Source: Parvularcula sp964219355
Lineage (GTDB): Bacteria > Pseudomonadota > Alphaproteobacteria > Caulobacterales > Parvularculaceae
DNA: 64,000 bases
Assembly (NCBI GenBank): GCA_964219355.1
Contig: CAXPOZ010000001.1
Span: 620,001 to 684,000 of the forward strand
Direction of reading: 5' to 3'
Positions 34,728 to 44,883 of this stretch are shown in pieces. Under the pieces are notes generated by a model. That model ran no database searches. It had not been told where the DNA came from and saw only the letters and a program-made list of their open reading frames with translations. The translations under genes were made by a program, and so were the position numbers. Positions within the stretch are counted from its first letter, which is position 1. Each line of letters opens with the position of its first letter.

Positions 34728-35567
34728 ATGACACGCCAATCGAAATTTGCCGAGAATGACGGCATCCGCATCCATTATGCCGTCGAGGGCGATGGCCCGC
34801 TGATTGTTGCCGTACACGGATTTCCCGATTACCATGGCAGCTGGGATGATATCCTCCCCTATCTTGAAGACGGATATCGCGTCGCGGCGATGGACCTGCG
34901 CGGCTATAACCTCTCAGGCCAGCCCGACGATGTTGACGCCTATGACATCCGCACGCTGTGCACCGATGTGGCAGCAGTCATCCGCGCCGAGGGTGAGGAG
35001 CGCGCGATCATCATGGGGCATGATTTTGGCGGTGCGCTTGCCTGGCAATTGGCGATTTTCTCACCCCAGCTTGTCAGTCACCTGATCGTTTTTTCAACAC
35101 CGCACCCCGTCCTCTTCCGTCAGGAGATCGGCGCCAACCCTGAGCAGAAAGAGCGCAGCCAGTATGCCCGGAATTTCCAGACCGAAGGGTCGGAGGATCG
35201 TTTAAGCGTGGACAAGATCCTCGGCATCATGAAGCTCGAAGATGAGGCGAAAATCGAAAAATACCGCGCCGCCTTCGAGCGCTCCAGCTTTCGCGGCATG
35301 ATGAACATGTATCGCAAGGCGTTCCCGAAAGGCACTTCCCCCCGGCCCGCCGAACCGGATGCCCTGCCAAAGGTGAAGGCGCCTATCCTCATCATTCATG
35401 GAACGGATGATGTGGCACTTGCGACCTCCGGGCATGATAATAGCTGGAACTATGCCGAGAATGACCTGACACTGATGACCGTGCCGGGTGCCGGGCATTG
35501 GGTCCATCATGAAAAACCCGCACTCGCCGGGAAGACGGTTCGGGCCTGGCTTGATATCCGCAAATGA
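34728..35567 (+). CDS. Alpha/beta hydrolase (epoxide hydrolase-like)
   Basis: A 279-residue cytoplasmic hydrolase. The oxyanion motif is VAVHGFPDYHGSW. The nucleophile position is the aspartate in GHDFGGALAW, which fits an epoxide hydrolase or haloalkane dehalogenase rather than a serine esterase. The acid is in IIHGTDDVAL, and the histidine is in GAGHWVHHEKP. A tyrosine-bearing cap is present between them. ATG 34728 is preferred; 34680 is a possible longer start. It follows rpoH by 170 bp, and the link to heat shock is unclear. A minus-strand terminator abuts its stop. Confidence 0.83.
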   Translation: MTRQSKFAENDGIRIHYAVEGDGPLIVAVHGFPDYHGSWDDILPYLEDGYRVAAMDLRGYNLSGQPDDVDAYDIRTLCTDVAAVIRAEGEERAIIMGHDFGGALAWQLAIFSPQLVSHLIVFSTPHPVLFRQEIGANPEQKERSQYARNFQTEGSEDRLSVDKILGIMKLEDEAKIEKYRAAFERSSFRGMMNMYRKAFPKGTSPRPAEPDALPKVKAPILIIHGTDDVALATSGHDNSWNYAENDLTLMTVPGAGHWVHHEKPALAGKTVRAWLDIRK

Positions 35568-35591
35568 AAAGGGGCGGCCAATGCCGCCCCT
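35566..35591 (-). terminator. Terminator of the amidohydrolase gene
   Basis: GGGGCGGC (35571-35578) and GCCGCCCC (35583-35590) form a stem with a 4-nt loop, followed on the minus strand by TTTT. It lies 7 bp past the amidohydrolase stop and touches the stop of the convergent hydrolase. Confidence 0.85.
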
Positions 35592-35597
35592 CTCCGA

Positions 35598-38500
35598 TCA
35601 ATCCTGATGCGCCGTATGCGCAACACCACCGACAGGCCGGACACCGCCGCCGGAGGTCTCCCAGTAATAAGGCGCCCGCTGGCGATCCCCCGTCACGGTC
35701 TCATTCATCGTGTCGGCCTCATAAAGGCGGCCATTCTGCATGACATATGAGATTTTGTCCGTGTTGCTGATATCCTCCAGCGGGTCAGCATCAAGGATGA
35801 CAAGGTCCGCCAGCTTGCCCTCTTCGAGCGAGCCGATATCCGCCCAGAACCCGAGATGCTGGGCTGGTGACACGGTTGCCGTTCGCAGGACTTCGATGGG
35901 GCTCATCCCGCCGCGGGCAAAGGACCACATCTCCCAATGGGCGGCGAGCCCCTCTTCCTGACCATGGGCGCCGATTGACACCTTGATCCCGCGATCGGCA
36001 AGACGCTTCGCCTGATGCGCAGCATACTGATCGACGAAATCCTCTTCCGGCGCTTTCGTGCTGCGAACGCTTGACGGCTGAAGGATATGCGGCGGCACAT
36101 GAGCGGACAGGATCGGATGCTTCCAGACATCCATCTTGTAGCGCCAATATGGATCACCGCCGAGACCCCCATAGGTCACGACGAGCGTCGGGGTATAGGC
36201 CACTTCCGTCTGCTCCCAGAAGGAAAGAGCATCCTCATAAAGCACCCGCTGCGGGATGTTGTGCTCAACGGAGGTGTTGCCATCCTGGATCAGCGACATG
36301 TCCATGGTGAAGAGCGAGCCGCCCTCCGGTACCACGATCAGGTTCTCCTCAATCGCTGCTTTCACCACCTGCTGACGCTGGTCGCGGCGCGGCTGGTTAT
36401 AGTTCTTGATGCCATGCGCCCCTTGGGTTTTCAGGCGATGAACATGCGCCAGCGCATCATCATAGGTCTGAATATCCGCATAGCGGTAAGGTGACTTCGC
36501 CCCATAGACGATCTCACCCGTCGTATAGATCCGCGGTGCAAGGATCATCCCGGCCCGCTGCATCTCGGATGCCGCAAAGCTGTCATGGGACGTTGAGGGA
36601 TCAAAGATCGTCGTAACGCCCAGCGCGAGATGCGCGATGGTCGACCAGTTCTGGTCCGGCACGATCCCATCATCTGAATAGGGCCCATGCGCGTGAGCAT
36701 CTACAAAGCCGGGAACAATCGTCTTGCCACTGACATCGACGCGTTTGGCACCGGACGGCTCCGGCACCTCGCCCGCCTTGCCGATGCCGACAATGCGGTT
36801 GTTCTGAACGACGATGACGCCATCTTCGATGATGCCGCCATCTTCATCCGCCATGGTTACGATCTTCGCGCCCGACAGGATGACCGCGCCATTCGGCTTG
36901 TCCGCCCGCACATCGATGCTGAGCGAAACACCCGATTCCGGCGGGGTGTAGCCCTCCTCGTCGTCATCCTCGCTCTTCGGCGCCGTCGGGACCATTTCAT
37001 CGAGACCCGCCGAATAAAGCACCGGGCCGAGCGTCCAGTTGAGGGTCTCTCCGTCCTCGGACCAGCTCATGAAGGTGGCCCCGCCCTCACTTGCCTTGAC
37101 GACAGGCACAGCTGAGCCGCCCTTGCCACCGCCGACCTTTTGCGGTCCGGGCAGGAGCGGCATGACGTAAGCGCCGTAATTGTCACGGAAGGCGACATGC
37201 TTGCCGGTCGGCGAGATCTCCCATTCCGGCACCAGCTCACCTGTGGCGTGGGTCCGCTGGGCTTCGCCATTCATATCCATGCTGATGAAAGAGAAGCCGT
37301 CTCCACCGCCCGTCGTCACGAACAGCCGGTCATTCGATGCGCCGAATTGCGGATTGAAGCCCGACTGGGAGACCAGCCGCTGCTCGCCGCCACTCGCGGG
37401 CACGCTGTATATGCCGGGATTGTCAGACCACAGATCGGACAGGAGATACCCGCCGCTGCCGCGTTCAAATACGATGGTGTTGCCATTTGGCGAGAAGACC
37501 GGGTTCGCGTAATGCCCCGGCCGGTTGGTCACGGTACGCGCGCCGCCGCCGGAAGCTGTCACCGTCTTGACCTTGCCAAGCTCCGCATCCGTCCATTCGA
37601 CATAGACAAGACGCCGGCCGTCTCGCGACCAGGAGGGGGAAAGCTCCCGCACACCGTCGCCGGAACGGGTCAGGCGCCGCGGCGCGCCGCCGGAAAGGCT
37701 TTTCACGTACAGCTTACCGAGTGACTGGAAGACAACACGGTTTCCATCCGGGGAGACGGCAGCATAGCGCGGCATCCTCGTTTCAAAACTGTCAGGCGCC
37801 ACCTCGACCTGCGGGCGAGGCGGATCGATCACGTCCCGCGTATCATTTACCGTGAACGGAATGACTTCTGTATTCCCATTCATGTCGGCGCGCATGATCT
37901 TGCCGCCCGCCCAGAAGACGATCTCGCGGCTGTCCGGCATCCAATCCATGGCAGGGTAAAGGCCGTGCACGCCCCATGTCTCCTGCATGTCCTGATCAAG
38001 GTCGTCATAGATCTTGGTGATCGCGCCCGATCGAAGATCCTTCACATAAAGGCCGGAGAGCCCCCGCTCACGTTTGACGAAAGCCAGCTTGCGGCCATCG
38101 GGTGAAGGGGTGGGACGCACCGCACCGCCGGCACCACCGACGACGTCCGAGCGGTCGCCTGTTTCAAGGTCATATTTCTCAATGGCGAAGATCTCGCCAT
38201 TTGAATCGTCCGCATAGACGAACGTATTTCCGCCCGAGGTGCTGCGCGTGTAGTAGATCGACCCGCCATCCGGGGAGAACACCGGCTCACCGAGTTCCTT
38301 CTGATAGGAGCTGCCCGGTTTTTCAACGAGGGCCACCCCGCCCCCGCCGCCAAGGTGATAGAGCCAGACTTCGCCGGTCCCCAATGACCGCGCCGTCGTG
38401 AAATGCTTGCGCGCCGCAATATAGGTGCCGTCTGGGCTCCAATCCGGTTCGTTCAGGAGACGGAATTTCTCTGACGTGATCGAGCGCTTGTCCGACCCAT

Positions 38501-38882
38501 CGACATTCATCACCCAGATATTATCGCCGCCTTCACGGTCGGAGGTGAAGGCGATCATCTCGCCGTCCGGCGAGAATTTGGGCTGCATTTCCCATGGCAT
38601 GCCTTCGGCGATCCGCGTCGGCGTGCCCCCGCTGATCGGCATGGTGTAGATGTCCCCGAGCAGGTCGAAGGCGAGCATGCGCCCATCTGGCGACACATCG
38701 ACATTCATCCATGTGCCCTCATCGACATTGATGGTGACCTCCCGCATCGGCAGCGGCGGGTTCGCCACATCCCATTTCTCGTCTTTTTTCTCTTCGTTTT
38801 CAGTCCCTTGGTCAGCCTCTTGGGCGACGGCCGGCAGCGCGAACAGGGCCGCGAGGGCTGTGGAGAGGAGCAGCTTCTTCAT
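35598..38882 (-). CDS. Secreted amidohydrolase with N-terminal TolB-like propeller
   Basis: A 1094-residue exported protein. A signal peptide (LLLSTALAALFALPAVAQ) is followed by an acidic linker and many PD40/WD40-type blades over roughly residues 55-640 (FSPDGEMIAF, WSPDGTYIA and ISPTGKHVAF type). A C-terminal metal-dependent amidohydrolase begins near IVPGFVDAHAHG, with the HxH metal site. It continues with ARGGMSPIEVLRTATVSPAQHLG and ends in the LADLVILDADPL strand. The propeller-hydrolase architecture is known in secreted Proteobacterial and Bacteroidetes proteins, and the substrate is unknown. The terminator at 35566-35591 follows. Confidence 0.9.
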   Translation of the reverse strand: MKKLLLSTALAALFALPAVAQEADQGTENEEKKDEKWDVANPPLPMREVTINVDEGTWMNVDVSPDGRMLAFDLLGDIYTMPISGGTPTRIAEGMPWEMQPKFSPDGEMIAFTSDREGGDNIWVMNVDGSDKRSITSEKFRLLNEPDWSPDGTYIAARKHFTTARSLGTGEVWLYHLGGGGGVALVEKPGSSYQKELGEPVFSPDGGSIYYTRSTSGGNTFVYADDSNGEIFAIEKYDLETGDRSDVVGGAGGAVRPTPSPDGRKLAFVKRERGLSGLYVKDLRSGAITKIYDDLDQDMQETWGVHGLYPAMDWMPDSREIVFWAGGKIMRADMNGNTEVIPFTVNDTRDVIDPPRPQVEVAPDSFETRMPRYAAVSPDGNRVVFQSLGKLYVKSLSGGAPRRLTRSGDGVRELSPSWSRDGRRLVYVEWTDAELGKVKTVTASGGGARTVTNRPGHYANPVFSPNGNTIVFERGSGGYLLSDLWSDNPGIYSVPASGGEQRLVSQSGFNPQFGASNDRLFVTTGGGDGFSFISMDMNGEAQRTHATGELVPEWEISPTGKHVAFRDNYGAYVMPLLPGPQKVGGGKGGSAVPVVKASEGGATFMSWSEDGETLNWTLGPVLYSAGLDEMVPTAPKSEDDDEEGYTPPESGVSLSIDVRADKPNGAVILSGAKIVTMADEDGGIIEDGVIVVQNNRIVGIGKAGEVPEPSGAKRVDVSGKTIVPGFVDAHAHGPYSDDGIVPDQNWSTIAHLALGVTTIFDPSTSHDSFAASEMQRAGMILAPRIYTTGEIVYGAKSPYRYADIQTYDDALAHVHRLKTQGAHGIKNYNQPRRDQRQQVVKAAIEENLIVVPEGGSLFTMDMSLIQDGNTSVEHNIPQRVLYEDALSFWEQTEVAYTPTLVVTYGGLGGDPYWRYKMDVWKHPILSAHVPPHILQPSSVRSTKAPEEDFVDQYAAHQAKRLADRGIKVSIGAHGQEEGLAAHWEMWSFARGGMSPIEVLRTATVSPAQHLGFWADIGSLEEGKLADLVILDADPLEDISNTDKISYVMQNGRLYEADTMNETVTGDRQRAPYYWETSGGGVRPVGGVAHTAHQD

Positions 38883-39046
38883 CGGGTCTCACCTTCATTG
38901 TTTTCCGATAAGCCCCACACTCCGGCGCTCTCCCTTGCGGGTCAAGCCGCGCGGGTGACGCAAGAAAACCTCCACGCGATGTTGCGATGCAGCATGAAAA
39001 CGGTTAGGCGGGGCCACCCGACATTCAAAGCAATGGGCTTCCCGAC

Positions 39047-40669
39047 ATGCTTCAACCGACCCTCGCCGCTTTTGCGGACCGGATAAGTGTTGCCGCGCGC
39101 ACTCGCGGCCCGAATCTGAGCCCCGCGCAGGCCAAAACGGAACTCCTCTCCGGGCTGACCGTCGCACTGGCCCTCGTGCCGGAGGCGGTGGCTTTCGCCT
39201 TCGTCGCAGGAGTTCATCCGCTGGTTGGTCTGTATGCCGCCTTTCTGGTCGGGCTCATCACTGCGCTGATCGGCGGACGGCCAGGCATGATTTCCGGCGC
39301 GACCGGCGCACTGGCCGTCGTTATGGTCGCGCTCGTCTCACAGCACGGCGTTGAGTATCTCTTTGCGACCGTCGTCCTGATGGGCCTTCTTCAGATCCTT
39401 GCCGGGGTCATGAAATGGGGCAAGTTCATCCGGCTGGTGCCGCACCCCGTGATGCTCGGCTTCGTCAATGGCCTCGCCATCGTGATCTTCATGGCGCAGC
39501 TCACCCAGTTCCAGGTACCGGGGACGTCGGAAAGCAGCGGGCACGGCATGGCGGCGGGTGAATGGCTCACCGGCCTGCCACTCTTCATCATGCTTGGGCT
39601 GGTCGCCCTGACCATGGCGATCATCTGGGGGCTGCCGAAACTTACCTCGATCATCCCCGCCCCGCTGGCCGGGATCGGCATCACCGCCATTCTGGTGATT
39701 GCTGTCGGCATCGACACGCCGCGCGTCGGAGATCTAGCCTCTATCAAGGGCGGTTTCCCGGCCTTCCATTTGCCCATGGTGCCGCTATCGGTTGAGACCC
39801 TGAAGATCATTCTTCCCTATGCGGTGATCCTTGCGCTGATTGGCCTGATCGAGAGCCTGCTGACGCTGAACCTCGTGGGGGAGATCACGAACAAGCGCGG
39901 CGGCGCGTCACAGGAATGCGTGGCGCAGGGCGTTGCCAATACCGTCACCGGCTTTTTCGGCGGCATGGGCGGCTGCGCGATGATCGGCCAGTCCATGATC
40001 AATGTGAAATCGGGCGGCCGGACACGGCTGTCGGGGATTTCAGCCGCCCTGTTTCTGCTCGTCTTCATCCTTTTTGCCTCGCCGCTGATCGAGAAGATCC
40101 CGCTGGCTGCGCTGGTCGGTGTCATGTTCATGGTCGTGATCGGCACATTTGCGTGGCATTCCTTCCGTATCCTGCCGAAGATCCCGAGGACGGATGCTGT
40201 CGTCATCCTTCTCGTGACCGCCGTCACCGTCTGGCAGGATCTTGCCGTCGCGGTTGTCGTCGGAGTCATCGTCTCGGCCCTCGCCTATGCCTGGACCAAT
40301 GCCCGCCGCATTCACGCGAATATCAAGGATGTCAGCGATGGCCGCGTCTATCAGATCGAGGGACCGCTTTTTTTCGGCTCGGTTGAGGGGTTCACGGAGC
40401 TGTTCCAGCCCGAGACGGACCCCGACAATGTGATCATCGATTTTGCCAACAGCCGTGTAGCGGATGGCTCCGCCCTGCGCGCGATTGAGGATGTCGCCGC
40501 GAAATATGAGGCCGCCGGCAAGCGGCTTCAGCTGCGGCATCTCTCGCGGGATTGCCACCGCCTGCTTCACCGTGCCGAACAGCTGATGGTCGATTCAGGC
40601 GATGACCCCGATTACGGCATCGCAGTTGATTATACGGTCCGTACAGGCATGGTTGGCGGCGGTCACTGA
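39047..40669 (+). CDS. SulP-family anion transporter with STAS domain
   Basis: A 540-residue protein with 10-12 membrane helices of the SulP type (ALALVPEAVAFAFVAGV and NTVTGFFGGMGGCAMIGQSM are characteristic), and a C-terminal cytosolic STAS domain (ENVIIDFANSRVADGSAL-like, residues about 440-540). Members carry sulfate, bicarbonate or dicarboxylates; specificity cannot be read here. ATG 39047 is used. Its last 7 bp overlap the 3' end of the P-loop gene on the minus strand. Confidence 0.9.
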   Translation: MLQPTLAAFADRISVAARTRGPNLSPAQAKTELLSGLTVALALVPEAVAFAFVAGVHPLVGLYAAFLVGLITALIGGRPGMISGATGALAVVMVALVSQHGVEYLFATVVLMGLLQILAGVMKWGKFIRLVPHPVMLGFVNGLAIVIFMAQLTQFQVPGTSESSGHGMAAGEWLTGLPLFIMLGLVALTMAIIWGLPKLTSIIPAPLAGIGITAILVIAVGIDTPRVGDLASIKGGFPAFHLPMVPLSVETLKIILPYAVILALIGLIESLLTLNLVGEITNKRGGASQECVAQGVANTVTGFFGGMGGCAMIGQSMINVKSGGRTRLSGISAALFLLVFILFASPLIEKIPLAALVGVMFMVVIGTFAWHSFRILPKIPRTDAVVILLVTAVTVWQDLAVAVVVGVIVSALAYAWTNARRIHANIKDVSDGRVYQIEGPLFFGSVEGFTELFQPETDPDNVIIDFANSRVADGSALRAIEDVAAKYEAAGKRLQLRHLSRDCHRLLHRAEQLMVDSGDDPDYGIAVDYTVRTGMVGGGH

Positions 40670-41187
40670 CCCAGCCGATCAAGCGTTGCGAGGAAATTGC
40701 TGATATCGTCCTTGTTCCGCAGTGTGAACGCCTTGTCCGCGACCGCCGGATCTTCAAGCAGTCTGAGTGTTTTGGGCCGCCCCCGCCAGCGGTAGTCAGC
40801 AACCCATTTGATGAAAGCGGGATCAAATTTCTCTACACATCCCGGCGCCATATCCTGCCGGGTCTTGCCGTAATTCGTCAGGGAACGATGGATCGCCCGG
40901 TAAATGCGGCGGCCCGTCGAAATATCGAGGAAGACGATCAGATCCGCCCGCGCTGCCCTCTCTGGCCAGGTGGCAGAATAATTGCCTTCGATGACCCAGC
41001 TCTCATCCTCGATAATGCGCCGGACCTTTGCGTTGAAGGTATCGCGGTCAGGCTCCACCCAGCCGGGTTGCCAGAACACCGCATCGAGATGAATAACCGG
41101 CAGCGCCAGACGCTCGCCAATCTGACGAGCGAGTGTCGATTTACCTGACCCTGCGCCGCCGATGATCATGATACGGTGCAGCCCCAT
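40663..41187 (-). CDS. P-loop kinase-like ATPase (adenylate-kinase-like)
   Basis: A 174-residue cytoplasmic protein with a Walker A (GGAGSGKSTLARQ), the following motif VIHLDAVFWQPGW, and IIEDESWVIEGNYSATW, plus a LIVFLDIS strand. This set is found in the DNA-topology-modulation FlaR-like branch of small nucleotide kinases; the substrate is unknown. It lies 23 bp downstream of gyrB on the same strand, so it is probably the last gene of the replication block. Confidence 0.82.
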   Translation of the reverse strand: MGLHRIMIIGGAGSGKSTLARQIGERLALPVIHLDAVFWQPGWVEPDRDTFNAKVRRIIEDESWVIEGNYSATWPERAARADLIVFLDISTGRRIYRAIHRSLTNYGKTRQDMAPGCVEKFDPAFIKWVADYRWRGRPKTLRLLEDPAVADKAFTLRNKDDISNFLATLDRLGQ

Positions 41188-41210
41188 ATGCGTGCTCCAC
41201 CTGACGCAAT

Positions 41211-43649
41211 CTAGATATCGAGCTCGGCTTCCAGCGCCCGTTCCTGAATGAACTCGCGCCGCGGCTCGACGACATCTCCCATCAGGCGGCTGAAGATGTC
41301 ATCGGCCTCATCGGCCTCTTCAATCTGCACCTGCAGGAGCTGGCGCGCATCCGCATCAAGCGTCGTCTCCCAGAGCTGGTCCGGGTTCATCTCGCCCAGA
41401 CCCTTATAGCGCTGGACGGTAATGCCCTTGGCCCCGGCTTCGCGCACAGCGTCGAGTAGTGTGCCCGGCCCCCGCACCCAGGTTTCGGTTTCCTTCCGGA
41501 CAAGGAAGGCCGGTTTTGCGAATATTTCGAGCAATGGATTGATCGCATTGGCAAGCCGCGTTGCGTCCCCGCTTTGCAGGAGGTCGGCGCCAATCTCATA
41601 GCGCTCCGTCACACCGCGCAGTGTGCGGCTGAGGACGAGGCCATCTTCGCCTTCAAGCTCGACCTGCCAGCCGCGCTCATATTCTTCCGAAATCATGTCG
41701 AGACGGGCCGCAAGCCCTTCCGCCATGTCAGCCGTCAGCTCATCCGCATGAAGAATGCCGGAAAGCGCAAGCTGGACAATGACATCACGCGGGAAGCGGT
41801 CGGGGAATGCCGACACCGCAGCAACGGAGGCGCGTGCCGCACGGACGACTTCCGCCAGATCATTGCCGATCATCTCTTCGCCTGAATGCAGGCGAAGCTT
41901 CGCGCCCTCCAGACCCTCGGTATACATATAATTCGCCATTGCGTCTTCATCGAGGAGATATTGCTCGGACTTGCCGCGGGCAATTTTATAGAGCGGAGGC
42001 TGGGCGATATAGAGATAGCCGCGGCGCACGATCTCCGGCATTTGCCGGTAGAAAAATGTGAGCAACAGGGTGCGAATGTGCGCGCCGTCGACATCGGCGT
42101 CAGTCATGATAACGATCTTGTGATAGCGCAGCTTGTTGATGTCGAAGTCATCGCGCCCGATACCGGTGCCGAGCGCCGTGATCAGCGTACCGACCTCCTG
42201 GCTGGACAGCATCTTGTCGAAGCGGGCCCGCTCGACATTGAGGATTTTCCCCTTGAGCGGCAGGATCGCCTGGTTCTCCCGGTTGCGGGCCTGTTTGGCA
42301 GAGCCGCCAGCGGAGTCACCCTCGACGAGGAACAGCTCGGCCTTCGCCGGGTCGCGTTCCTGACAATCGGCAAGTTTGCCGGGCAATGACGAAATATCGA
42401 GCGCGCCCTTGCGGCGGGTCAGCTCGCGCGCCTTACGGGCAGCTTCCCTTGCAGTCGCGGCTTCAACGACTTTCTGGACGATGCGCTTGGCTTCGGCCGG
42501 ATGCTCCTCAAACCATTCATTGAGGGCCTCACCGACTGCCGATTCAACGACCGGGCGAACCTCAGAGCTGACCAGCTTGTCTTTCGTCTGGGAGCTGAAT
42601 TTCGGATCCGGTACCTTGACCGACAAAACGCAAGTCAGGCCTTCACGAGCGTCATCGCCCGAAAGCGAGACTTTCTCTTTTTTGAGGAGCCCGGAGGAAT
42701 TTGCGTAATTGTTGACGATTCGGGTCAGCGCGGCCCGGAAACCGGCAAGGTGCGTGCCGCCATCCCGCTGGGGGATGTTGTTCGTAAAGCAGAGCACTCT
42801 TTCGTGATAGCTGTCATTCCACCACATCGCGACATCGACCGTGATGCCGTCCTTCTCTGTCGAGAAGGCGATCGGCGTATCGGAGACCGGCGATTTGGCC
42901 TGATCGAGATAGCGGACAAACGCCTCAAGCCCGCCCTCATAGAAGAGCTCCTCCTCGACGGGATCGACATGCCGAAGGTCTTTCAGCACGATCTTCACAC
43001 CCGAATTGAGGAAGGCAAGCTCGCGCAGACGGCGCTCCAGCGTCTCAAAATCAAATTCGGTAATGGCAAAGATTTCAGCAGACGGATGGAACGTCACGAG
43101 CGTACCGGTCTCGGATGTCTCGCCGATGACCTTGAGGTCATCGATGGCATCGCCATTCTCGAACCGCATCTCGTGGACCTTGCCGGCGCGATTGATCTTC
43201 AGCATCAGCCAGTCGCTGAGCGCGTTGACGACCGAGACGCCGACGCCGTGAAGACCGCCCGAGACCTTGTAGCTGTTCTGGTCGAACTTCCCGCCCGCGT
43301 GAAGCTGGGTCATGATGACCTGCGCCGCCGACACACCCTCTTCAGGGTGGATGTCCGTCGGGATCCCGCGGCCATTATCGCTGACCGTCACGGAGCCATC
43401 CGCGTTCAGGATGACCCCGACCGTATCGCAGTGACCCGCCAGCGCTTCGTCGATCGCGTTGTCGACGACCTCATAGACCATGTGGTGCAGGCCCGAGCCA
43501 TCATCGGTATCACCGATATACATGCCCGGACGCTTGCGAACCGCGTCCAGACCTTTGAGAACTTTGATGGAATCGGCGCCGTATTCAGCGGGCTGGGCCG
43601 AGCCGGCCGCCTCGCCGTTCATAGATTGGTCCATTGATTTTTCACGCAT
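41211..43649 (-). CDS. gyrB: DNA gyrase subunit B
   Basis: ATPase subunit of gyrase, which introduces negative supercoils with GyrA. The 812-residue product has the GHKL ATP site (EVVDNAIDEALAGHCD and GRGIPTDIHPEEG), the transducer domain, and a Toprim domain with EGDSAGGSAKQARNRENQAI and DADVDGAHIRTLLLTFF. The C-terminal tail includes QRYKGLGEMNPDQLWETTLD. The length is normal. Start is ATG 43649 (or 43634). It follows recF by 110 bp in the dnaA-dnaN-recF-gyrB order. Confidence 0.98.
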   Translation of the reverse strand: MREKSMDQSMNGEAAGSAQPAEYGADSIKVLKGLDAVRKRPGMYIGDTDDGSGLHHMVYEVVDNAIDEALAGHCDTVGVILNADGSVTVSDNGRGIPTDIHPEEGVSAAQVIMTQLHAGGKFDQNSYKVSGGLHGVGVSVVNALSDWLMLKINRAGKVHEMRFENGDAIDDLKVIGETSETGTLVTFHPSAEIFAITEFDFETLERRLRELAFLNSGVKIVLKDLRHVDPVEEELFYEGGLEAFVRYLDQAKSPVSDTPIAFSTEKDGITVDVAMWWNDSYHERVLCFTNNIPQRDGGTHLAGFRAALTRIVNNYANSSGLLKKEKVSLSGDDAREGLTCVLSVKVPDPKFSSQTKDKLVSSEVRPVVESAVGEALNEWFEEHPAEAKRIVQKVVEAATAREAARKARELTRRKGALDISSLPGKLADCQERDPAKAELFLVEGDSAGGSAKQARNRENQAILPLKGKILNVERARFDKMLSSQEVGTLITALGTGIGRDDFDINKLRYHKIVIMTDADVDGAHIRTLLLTFFYRQMPEIVRRGYLYIAQPPLYKIARGKSEQYLLDEDAMANYMYTEGLEGAKLRLHSGEEMIGNDLAEVVRAARASVAAVSAFPDRFPRDVIVQLALSGILHADELTADMAEGLAARLDMISEEYERGWQVELEGEDGLVLSRTLRGVTERYEIGADLLQSGDATRLANAINPLLEIFAKPAFLVRKETETWVRGPGTLLDAVREAGAKGITVQRYKGLGEMNPDQLWETTLDADARQLLQVQIEEADEADDIFSRLMGDVVEPRREFIQERALEAELDI

Positions 43650-43760
43650 TTTTATTCGCTCTTTTCTAGCGGATTCGCCGCGCGAATGCCAACCCGGACA
43701 GGGGGAAATTACCCCCTTTTTGCGAAGTTATTCATTCAATAAATTCAATAGCTTAATGCG

Positions 43761-44879
43761 TCATTCAGGATGCGCGTTCCCGCCCTCTCCGATCTCGATC
43801 ATCAGGGCGCTATCCGACCAGGGCGAAAACGGCTCCCGGTCGGTTCCGGTCATGAAGGCCTGTATACGGAGGGAGGCGAGGATTTCGGCCAGTGCCGCAC
43901 GCCGTGCGCCATCGAGATGGGCCGAAATTTCATCGAGAAGGAGGATGAGGGGCGCCTCGCTCCGCTGCGCTTCACTGGCCGCATGAGCAAGCACCAGGCC
44001 GACGAGGAGTGCTTTCTGCTCCCCCGTCGAGCAGAACTTGGCCGCCTGGTTCTTTTCGCGATGGGTAACCGCCAGATCGGCGCGATGCGGCCCAGCGAGC
44101 GCCCGGCCCGCTTCGGTATCCCGCCGGCGGCTGCGGGCCAGATCGTCCTTCAGACGCGCCTCGATTTCCGCGAGCGGCTGGCCTGCGGCGATGTCTTCCT
44201 CATAGGGGCCACTGAGCGCCAGTAAAGCGCCCGGAAACGCGCCGGTTCTAAGTGACGCATAGCCCGAAGCCAGCTCCTCAAGCGTTCGCTGGCGGGCCGC
44301 GACGATCGCCGCGCCATGTTCGGCCATCTGGCTTTCAAGAAGCGAGAGCAGACCCTGATCCCATTTGTCCGAAAGGACAGCCTGCCGCTGGCGCATCGCT
44401 TTCTCATAGGCGAGCGAGCGCGGGGCATGGGCAGCATCGCCGGTCAGGACCATGCGGTCGAGAAACCGGCGGCGATCGCCGGGCGCATCAAGGAACAATC
44501 GGTCCTGCGCCGGGGTCAGCCACGCAAAGCGGAGATGGTCCGCAAAGACAGTGCTGGAGGAAACAGACGCACCGTCGATCTGGGCGACTTTGCGCAAGGG
44601 CTCGGGGGGCTCTGCGCGCAGCGACAGGGATATTTCATCATCCTCATCGCCAAGCCCGATGCCGATACCCCATCCGCCCGTGCCCTTTTGCCGGGCAACC
44701 TCCGCGGCGGTCGCCCGCCTAAGGCCCCGCCCGGGGCCCATCAGGGATAAGGCTTCGAGAAGGTTGGTCTTGCCCGCGCCATTCGGCCCGTAAAGGACAA
44801 CGGCCCCCGCATCCGTCCGGATATCGAGGGCCTCATAAGACCTGAAGTCGCGCAGGCTGATGCGCCGCACCCGGCGCAT
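43761..44879 (-). CDS. recF: DNA replication and repair protein RecF
   Basis: SMC-like ATPase that helps load RecA at gapped DNA through RecFOR. The 372-residue protein has a Walker A in YGPNGAGKTNLLEAL, the ABC-type signature region STGEQKALLVGL, and a Walker B LILLLDEISAHLD. Length matches the family. It lies 4 bp downstream of dnaN and is clearly cotranscribed. Confidence 0.96.
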   Translation of the reverse strand: MRRVRRISLRDFRSYEALDIRTDAGAVVLYGPNGAGKTNLLEALSLMGPGRGLRRATAAEVARQKGTGGWGIGIGLGDEDDEISLSLRAEPPEPLRKVAQIDGASVSSSTVFADHLRFAWLTPAQDRLFLDAPGDRRRFLDRMVLTGDAAHAPRSLAYEKAMRQRQAVLSDKWDQGLLSLLESQMAEHGAAIVAARQRTLEELASGYASLRTGAFPGALLALSGPYEEDIAAGQPLAEIEARLKDDLARSRRRDTEAGRALAGPHRADLAVTHREKNQAAKFCSTGEQKALLVGLVLAHAASEAQRSEAPLILLLDEISAHLDGARRAALAEILASLRIQAFMTGTDREPFSPWSDSALMIEIGEGGNAHPE

Positions 44880-44883
44880 TGGC

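Noticed and set aside
42501..43637. 378-codon plus-strand open frame over gyrB
   Set aside because: Antisense to gyrB; no recognisable protein features.
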